Assembly: GCA_945873715.1 (NCBI GenBank)
Contig: CAMCFL010000001.1
Coordinates: forward strand, 1-28,901
Direction of reading: 5' to 3'
Source of the DNA: Akkermansia muciniphila
GTDB lineage: Bacteria; Verrucomicrobiota; Verrucomicrobiia; Limisphaerales; UBA9464
Length of the DNA stretch: 28,901 nt
A model generated the notes under the pieces. That model worked only from the letters and a program-made list of their open reading frames with translations, was not told the DNA's origin and did no database searches. Positions 24,115-28,901 of this stretch are shown piece by piece (position 1 is the first letter of the stretch; the number at the start of each line of letters is the position of its first letter). Both the position numbers and the translations under genes were made by a program.

Positions 24115-25035
24115 ATGAGCATCGACAGCAAATCCACCGATTCAGCCAACCCCCTCCAGAGCCTCGAGGAGTGGGAAGACTTCGTGAAGGAACGTTATCC
24201 CGAGCCCGGACAACCCGCCCACGACGCCAGCCGCAAGCCTGCCGTCGGATACGCCCCGGACAAGACGGAGACCGAGTTCCGCAACTACGAGGCCGATGCC
24301 CGGCCGACCGTCCGCGAGTTCTATCGGTTGAACCATCTGCACCAGACCTACGAGTTCGGCCTGGCCAAACGACGCGAATTTCTCGGTCTGAACCGGATGC
24401 AGATGAGCGTCTGGGAGGCAGCGGAATACCTCAACAAGCTCGTCGATGACAGTGATCCGGACACCGACATGTCCCAGCTGGAGCACCTGCTCCAGACGGC
24501 CGAGCAACTTCGCCGCGACGGCAAGCCCCGCTGGATGATCCTGACCGGGTTCGTCCATGATCTCGGCAAGATCCTCTGCCTTTGGGATGAGCCCCAATGG
24601 GCGGTGGTGGGCGATACCTTCCCGACCGGCTGCGCCTACTCGAACAAGATCGTTTTCCCCCGCTTCTTCGAAGCCAACCCGGATTCGCAGGATGCCCGGT
24701 TCCAGACCCGTAACGGGGTGTACGAAGAGGGCTGTGGCCTGGATGCCGTGAACCTGTCGTGGGGTCACGACGAGTACATCTACCACGTCTGCAAGGATTA
24801 CCTCCCGATCGAAGGGCTCTACATGCTGCGGTACCACTCGTTCTACCCGTGGCATCGCGAGGGCGAATACGATCACCTGTGCAATGATCAGGATCGCCGC
24901 CTGCTGGCCGCCGTGAAGGATTTCAATCCATACGACCTCTACACGAAGAGCCACACCAAGCCGGATTCCCAGGCTCTCCGCCCCTTCTACGAGGAACTCA
25001 TCCGCGAGTACTTCCCGGCGAAGATCCGCTGGTAG
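24115..25035 (+). CDS. Inositol oxygenase (MIOX)
   Basis: The 306-residue enzyme converts myo-inositol plus O2 to D-glucuronate, using a diiron centre in an HD-domain fold. Nearly every conserved MIOX block is present: FYRLNHLHQTYEFGLAKRRE, MSVWEAAEYLNKLVDDSDPD, LEHLLQTAEQ, LTGFVHDLGK, QWAVVGDTFPTGC, VYEEGCGLDAVNLSWGHDEY, YMLRYHSFYPWHREG, FNPYDLYTKS and a C-terminal PAKIRW. The six iron ligands map to His124, His148, Asp149, His218, His241 and Asp274, matching the order and spacing of the mouse enzyme (a one-residue and a three-residue gap). Length fits (about 285-320). It has no signal peptide. MIOX is mostly eukaryotic but is known in some Bacteroidota and Verrucomicrobiota. ppnP follows, with an R1 element between; no inositol importer or glucuronate pathway gene is near. 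Confidence 0.97.
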   Translation: MSIDSKSTDSANPLQSLEEWEDFVKERYPEPGQPAHDASRKPAVGYAPDKTETEFRNYEADARPTVREFYRLNHLHQTYEFGLAKRREFLGLNRMQMSVWEAAEYLNKLVDDSDPDTDMSQLEHLLQTAEQLRRDGKPRWMILTGFVHDLGKILCLWDEPQWAVVGDTFPTGCAYSNKIVFPRFFEANPDSQDARFQTRNGVYEEGCGLDAVNLSWGHDEYIYHVCKDYLPIEGLYMLRYHSFYPWHREGEYDHLCNDQDRRLLAAVKDFNPYDLYTKSHTKPDSQALRPFYEELIREYFPAKIRW

Positions 25036-25044
25036 GCAGGCGCC

Positions 25045-25147
25045 TCTTGAGTTGGTTGTCACGGTGGTAGGCCCGCTGCCCTCAGCGGGCGTTGCCTCAT
25101 CGCCGCCTGAGGACAGGCGGCCTACATCCATGACCAACTCAGGAGGT
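25045..25147 (+). repeat. R1 element, copy h (plus orientation, complete)
   Basis: This is the best full-length copy: TCTTGAGTTGGTTGTCACGG, left arm GGCCCGCTGCCCTCAGCGGG, spacer CGTTGCCTCATCG, right arm CCGCCTGAGGACAGGCGG (one loop change), right end GACCAACTCAGGAGG. It begins 9 bp after the MIOX stop and ends 67 bp before the ppnP start. Confidence 0.92.
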
Positions 25148-25214
25148 ACCCTTGGTAAGCGCGGGCCCCACAGAAGACTTGAATCTGCCGTCCACCCCGG
25201 AACACTCCGCGCCC

Positions 25215-25541
25215 ATGTCCATTCCGTCCGAATTCAACAACGTCACGGCGGTCACCAAGGCCAACGTCTACTTCGACGGCCACGTCGTCTCCCACAGCCT
25301 CCTCTTTGCCGATGGCTCGAAGAAGACCCTCGGCCTGATCTACCCCGGCAAATACCACTTCGGCACCGACAAGGCCGAACGCATGGAGATCGTCGCCGGT
25401 GCCTGCTCCGTGAAGATCGATGGCTCGTCCACGCTGACGACCTACGCCGCCGGAGCCCATTTCGATGTCCCCGCCAAGTCCGGCTTCGACATCGAAGTGA
25501 CCTCGGGCATCGCAGAGTACATCTGCTCGTTCATCGGGTAG
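25215..25541 (+). CDS. ppnP: Pyrimidine/purine nucleoside phosphorylase PpnP
   Basis: The 108-residue protein is a small cupin of the PpnP (YaiE, DUF1255) family, which cleaves nucleosides with phosphate to give the free base and ribose 1-phosphate. Family blocks visible are VTAVTKANVYFDGHVVSHSL, KKTLGLIYPGKYHFGTDKAE, RMEIVAGACSVKIDGS, YAAGAHFDVPAKSGFDIEV and a C-terminal EYICSF. It is about 14 residues longer than the E. coli protein, at the N-terminus. The ATG at 25215 is preferred; the upstream open frame to 25152 adds 21 residues without a family match. It is cytoplasmic and downstream of MIOX on the same strand. Confidence 0.94.
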   Translation: MSIPSEFNNVTAVTKANVYFDGHVVSHSLLFADGSKKTLGLIYPGKYHFGTDKAERMEIVAGACSVKIDGSSTLTTYAAGAHFDVPAKSGFDIEVTSGIAEYICSFIG

Positions 25542-25580
25542 GCGCTTTGGCTGCAGGCCCGCTGCCCCTCCATCGGAGAA

Positions 25581-25611
25581 GATCAGACTGATCGGACTGA
25601 TCAGTCTGATC
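25581..25611. terminator. 13-bp perfect stem-loop after ppnP
   Basis: GATCAGACTGATC (25581-25593) pairs exactly with GATCAGTCTGATC (25599-25611) around loop GGACT. Upstream, a broken R1 arm GCAGGCCCGCTGCCC lies at about 25552-25566. The stem is AT-richer than the neighbouring repeats and lacks a T-run, so it may be a repeat rather than a terminator. Confidence 0.45.
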
Positions 25612-25617
25612 GAGGGT

Positions 25618-25716
25618 GCATCTTGACACTGCCCCCGCCGGAAGCCGCGGGTGTGCTCTACGCCGGAGGCGTACCGCACACCCGCGGTCTCAGGCGGGGG
25701 CAATCTCAAGATCCGC
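25618..25716. repeat. Nested-hairpin element with R1-like ends
   Basis: The ends are GCATCTTGA and TCAAGATCCGC, like R1. Inside, three inverted pairs are nested: TGCCCCCGCC (25630-25639) with GGCGGGGGCA (25693-25702); CCGCGGGTGTGC (25645-25656) with GCACACCCGCGG (25676-25687); and TACGCC (25659-25664) with GGCGTA (25668-25673). CCGATCCGC repeats follow at 25716-25735. The element ends 75 bp before the tRNA. Confidence 0.9.
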
Positions 25717-25790
25717 CCGATCCGCCCGATCCGCAAACCGCGCTTGCCTTCCACGGGACGTTCTGCGATTCACTCGCCCGCTCTGGTTAC

Positions 25791-25866
25791 GGGGTCTTAG
25801 CTCAGTTGGTAGAGCGTCTCGTTCGCAATGAGAAGGTCAGGGGTTCGAATCCCCTAGGCTCCACCA
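25791..25866 (+). tRNA. tRNA-Ala, anticodon CGC
   Basis: It is a full 76-nt cloverleaf. The acceptor stem GGGGTCT pairs with AGGCTCC and includes the G3:U70 pair that marks alanine tRNAs. The D-arm is GCTCAGTTGGTAGAGC. The anticodon stem TCTCG/TGAGA holds loop TTCGCAA, giving anticodon CGC (codon GCG). The T-arm is AGGGGTTCGAATCCCCT. The discriminator is A and the CCA end is encoded (25864-25866). It stands alone, with no other RNA gene nearby, and no integrase or attachment-site duplication is visible beside it. Confidence 0.97.
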
Positions 25867-25936
25867 TCCAGACCAGAGCGTTCCCCTTTCTTCCTTCTCC
25901 GTCAGACGGTTTCGGCCGGAAGCTCCGGTTCCTCCG

Positions 25937-27055
25937 TCAATCCCCCGCCCCCAGCACGCGATCATAAATCCGGTAGCGTCGGGTGATCTTCGCCCCGAAC
26001 AACGCCGCCAACTGGTGCACCGGCTGATTGTCGTCGAGCACCCACGACGCCTCGCATCCGGTGTAGCCCATCGCCTGCGCCGCCATCAGCGTTTCGGCGA
26101 ACATCCAGCCTTCGAGCCCCCGGCCGCGGTACTGCTCCAGAACCCCCAGTGCGATCAGGCGGAACCGGGTCGGCCGACGCCACCCAAGGAGCATCGGCAG
26201 CGCCCCGAACAGCGCGGGCGTCAGCAGGCTTCCCTTCAACGGCCCCAGCGCCTCGTTCAGGTCCGGGACCGCCAGCAGCAGACCGGCGGGTTCACCCTTC
26301 ACCGAGGCCAGCCAGACAAACCCCTGCACCAGCAACGGCTCGAGGCGTTCCGCCAGGAAATCGATTTCCTCCGCCGACATGGGAACGGCCGACCAATTGC
26401 GTTCCCAGGCCGAGTTGTAGATCCGTTTCAGATCGGGCAGATCCGACTTCAAGGTCTTCTTGGTGATCGCCCGTAGCTCGACGCCCGCCGAGCGCCGACG
26501 CAGCCCGTTGCGAAGGCGGACCAATCGTTCCAGCGGGCTGTCGGAAAGCAGCATGTCGAAGGCGACCAGATCCTTCGACTGGACGTACCCGGCCCCTTCG
26601 ACGAGCGAGCCGTAGTAAGGAGGATTGAAGGGCATCATCACGGCGTTGGGCCGGTCAAAGCCCTCGATCAACAGGCCGCACTCCTCGTTGATGCTCGGGT
26701 TCATCGGGCCGCGCACCCGCGTGGCTCCGCGTTCGGTGGCCCACCGTCCCGCCTGATCCAGCAACGCCTTCGCCACCGCCGGTTCGTTCACCGACTCGAA
26801 GAACCCGAAGAACGCACAGCGCTCGCCGTGCTCCCGCTCGTGCTGGTGATCCAGGATCGCGGCGATCCGCCCCACCGGCCGGCCCTCCCGCCAGGCGATC
26901 CACAACGCGCGCTCCGCGTGTTGCCAGAAGGGATTGGCGTCCGACAGCACCTTGGCGATCTCCATCCGCAGCGGCAGGACACAGTGGGGTTCCCTTCCGG
27001 AAAGCTCTGTCTGAACCCGACAGAAACGGTCCAGGTCCCGTCCGGAAACCGTCAT
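25937..27055 (-). CDS. GNAT-like N-acetyltransferase family protein (YghO-like)
   Basis: The 372-residue protein has an N-terminal half with NPFWQHAERALWIAWREGRP, VGRIAAILDHQHEREHG and MNPSINEECGLLIEGFDRPN, which resemble the YghO group, and a C-terminal GNAT fold with RFRLIALGVLEQYRGRGLEG (acetyl-CoA loop QYRGRGLEG), MFAETLMAAQAMGYTGCEAS and VLDDNQPVHQLAALFGAKIT. The role in the cell is unknown. The start is uncertain: the frame is open to an ATG at 27160 that overlaps an R1 element end, a GTG at 27112 is also possible, and the family's usual strand (here LEVRLMTVSGRDLDRF) begins a few residues before the ATG at 27055. The ATG at 27055 has a GGAAG about 9 nt upstream and is used here. Confidence 0.8.
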   Translation of the reverse strand: MTVSGRDLDRFCRVQTELSGREPHCVLPLRMEIAKVLSDANPFWQHAERALWIAWREGRPVGRIAAILDHQHEREHGERCAFFGFFESVNEPAVAKALLDQAGRWATERGATRVRGPMNPSINEECGLLIEGFDRPNAVMMPFNPPYYGSLVEGAGYVQSKDLVAFDMLLSDSPLERLVRLRNGLRRRSAGVELRAITKKTLKSDLPDLKRIYNSAWERNWSAVPMSAEEIDFLAERLEPLLVQGFVWLASVKGEPAGLLLAVPDLNEALGPLKGSLLTPALFGALPMLLGWRRPTRFRLIALGVLEQYRGRGLEGWMFAETLMAAQAMGYTGCEASWVLDDNQPVHQLAALFGAKITRRYRIYDRVLGAGD

Positions 27056-27156
27056 CAAACGGACTTCCAGGGCACGAGTGTCTTCAGCAGGTCTTGAACA
27101 GGTCGAAACCACGGCGCAGTTCTGCCACAGAACGAACGCAATGTGGAGGATGGGGT

Positions 27157-27261
27157 GCATCTTGAGTGGGTCAGGGATGTAGGCCGCCTGCCCTCAGGCG
27201 GCGATGTGAAAGCGCCCGCTGAGGGCAGCGGGCCTACATGCGTGACCACAAACTCAGGATG
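27157..27261 (-). repeat. R1 element, copy i (minus orientation, complete)
   Basis: The perfect terminal pair GCATCTTGAGT / ACTCAGGATGC (one change) encloses GGCCGCCTGCCCTCAGGCGG and CCCGCTGAGGGCAGCGGG. It lies in the gap between divergent genes (27055 and 27333), where promoters are expected; it may be in the 5' leader of the leftward gene if that gene starts at 27055. Confidence 0.92.
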
Positions 27262-27332
27262 CCCCCCTGCAGCGCGCTGGCACCGGCAACAGGATTGACA
27301 CCGGGGGGCGGTCGGCGGGACTTTCGGGAATC

Positions 27333-28712
<1,380 letters not shown>

Positions 28713-28728
28713 TCCCCACCCCGCCCGC

Positions 28729-28753
28729 GGCACCCCCACCACCCGGGGGTGCC
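28729..28753 (+). terminator. Stem-loop after the Gfo/Idh/MocA gene
   Basis: GGCACCCCC (28729-28737) pairs perfectly with GGGGGTGCC (28745-28753) across a 7-nt loop, 17 bp after the stop. There is no T-run. Confidence 0.5.
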
Positions 28754-28768
28754 CGGCGGCCCCTTCCC

Positions 28769-28901
28769 GTAGGCGTCGACGTCAGGAGACTCTGACTTCC
28801 GTTCGATCGTCCCCTCGGCCTTCGCACGTTCCCCACCCGATTGAAGTGAGCCTCGTCACCTCGTCACCTTCGGGTAGGCGTCGACGTAAGGAGACTCTGA
28901 C
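28769..28901. repeat. R2 array at right edge, 105-bp period, continues beyond window
   Basis: GTAGGCGTCGACGTCAGGAG and then ACTCTGAC begins at 28769 and recurs at 28874 (one change, C to A), giving a 105-bp period. The interior has GAAGTGAGCCTCGTCACCTCG, which matches the 195-bp array at 17205. The second unit is cut by the window end. Confidence 0.85.

Noticed and set aside
21559..25035. Inositol catabolic operon of Gfo/Idh/MocA dehydrogenase plus MIOX
   Set aside because: The oxidoreductase is on the opposite strand, the deacetylase and repeats lie between, and its substrate cannot be read from the sequence.
25750..25940. Integration site of a mobile island at the tRNA-Ala gene
   Set aside because: No integrase gene and no duplicated tRNA 3' end are visible within the window.

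Overview
The window looks like a chromosomal segment of a high-GC member of the Verrucomicrobiota, most likely a Limisphaerales/Pedosphaera-type bacterium. This placement is an inference. It rests on a DUF1559-style prepilin-like protein (AFTLIELLVVIAIIAILASM start, FADGH end), Tat-exported and cytoplasmic Gfo/Idh/MocA oxidoreductases, a planctomycete/verrucomicrobial PQQ-type propeller protein, an ABC_export-like permease, secreted proteins with short C-terminal beta modules, and very many palindromic intergenic repeats. No phage, plasmid, integrase, transposase or CRISPR gene is visible.

Layout. 1-256: start of a leftward exported NHL-repeat protein that runs off the edge. 545-4644: a secreted ThuA-like protein, then a LysM/TPR lipoprotein and a small membrane-anchored protein. 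4886-8464: a leftward operon of an XdhC-GNAT fusion, an ABC ATPase (ATGA overlap) and its membrane partner. The ATPase frame has no stop before the permease. 8986-14919: a SUKH-like protein, a 1042-residue PQQ-like propeller protein, a lipoprotein with an internally duplicated domain, and an FKBP prolyl isomerase. 15308-21170: a TPR protein, a PilT-like ATPase, a prepilin-like protein with a small partner, and a secreted protein with two DWIGVYPEG modules. 21559-25541: a Gfo/Idh/MocA oxidoreductase (leftward), a PIG-L-like deacetylase, myo-inositol oxygenase and PpnP. 25791-25866: tRNA-Ala(CGC). 25937-28712: a GNAT-like protein (leftward) and a Tat-exported Gfo/Idh/MocA protein.

Almost every intergenic gap holds structured repeats. 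The main family (R1) is a roughly 105-bp element with terminal inverted repeats (GCATCTTGAGT / ACTCAGGATGC) around two GC-rich hairpins. Nine copies occur in both orientations. One lies inside the 5' end of the propeller gene in an open frame and may supply its translation start. Other families are a 195-bp tandem array related to a 105-bp-period array at the right edge, a 37-bp long-spaced inverted repeat, a 34-bp perfect palindrome, a nested hairpin element with R1-like ends, and two shorter inverted-repeat families. The repeat landscape and the ATPase/permease frame conflict are the most unusual things in the window. Most genes are recognisable housekeeping or envelope genes.
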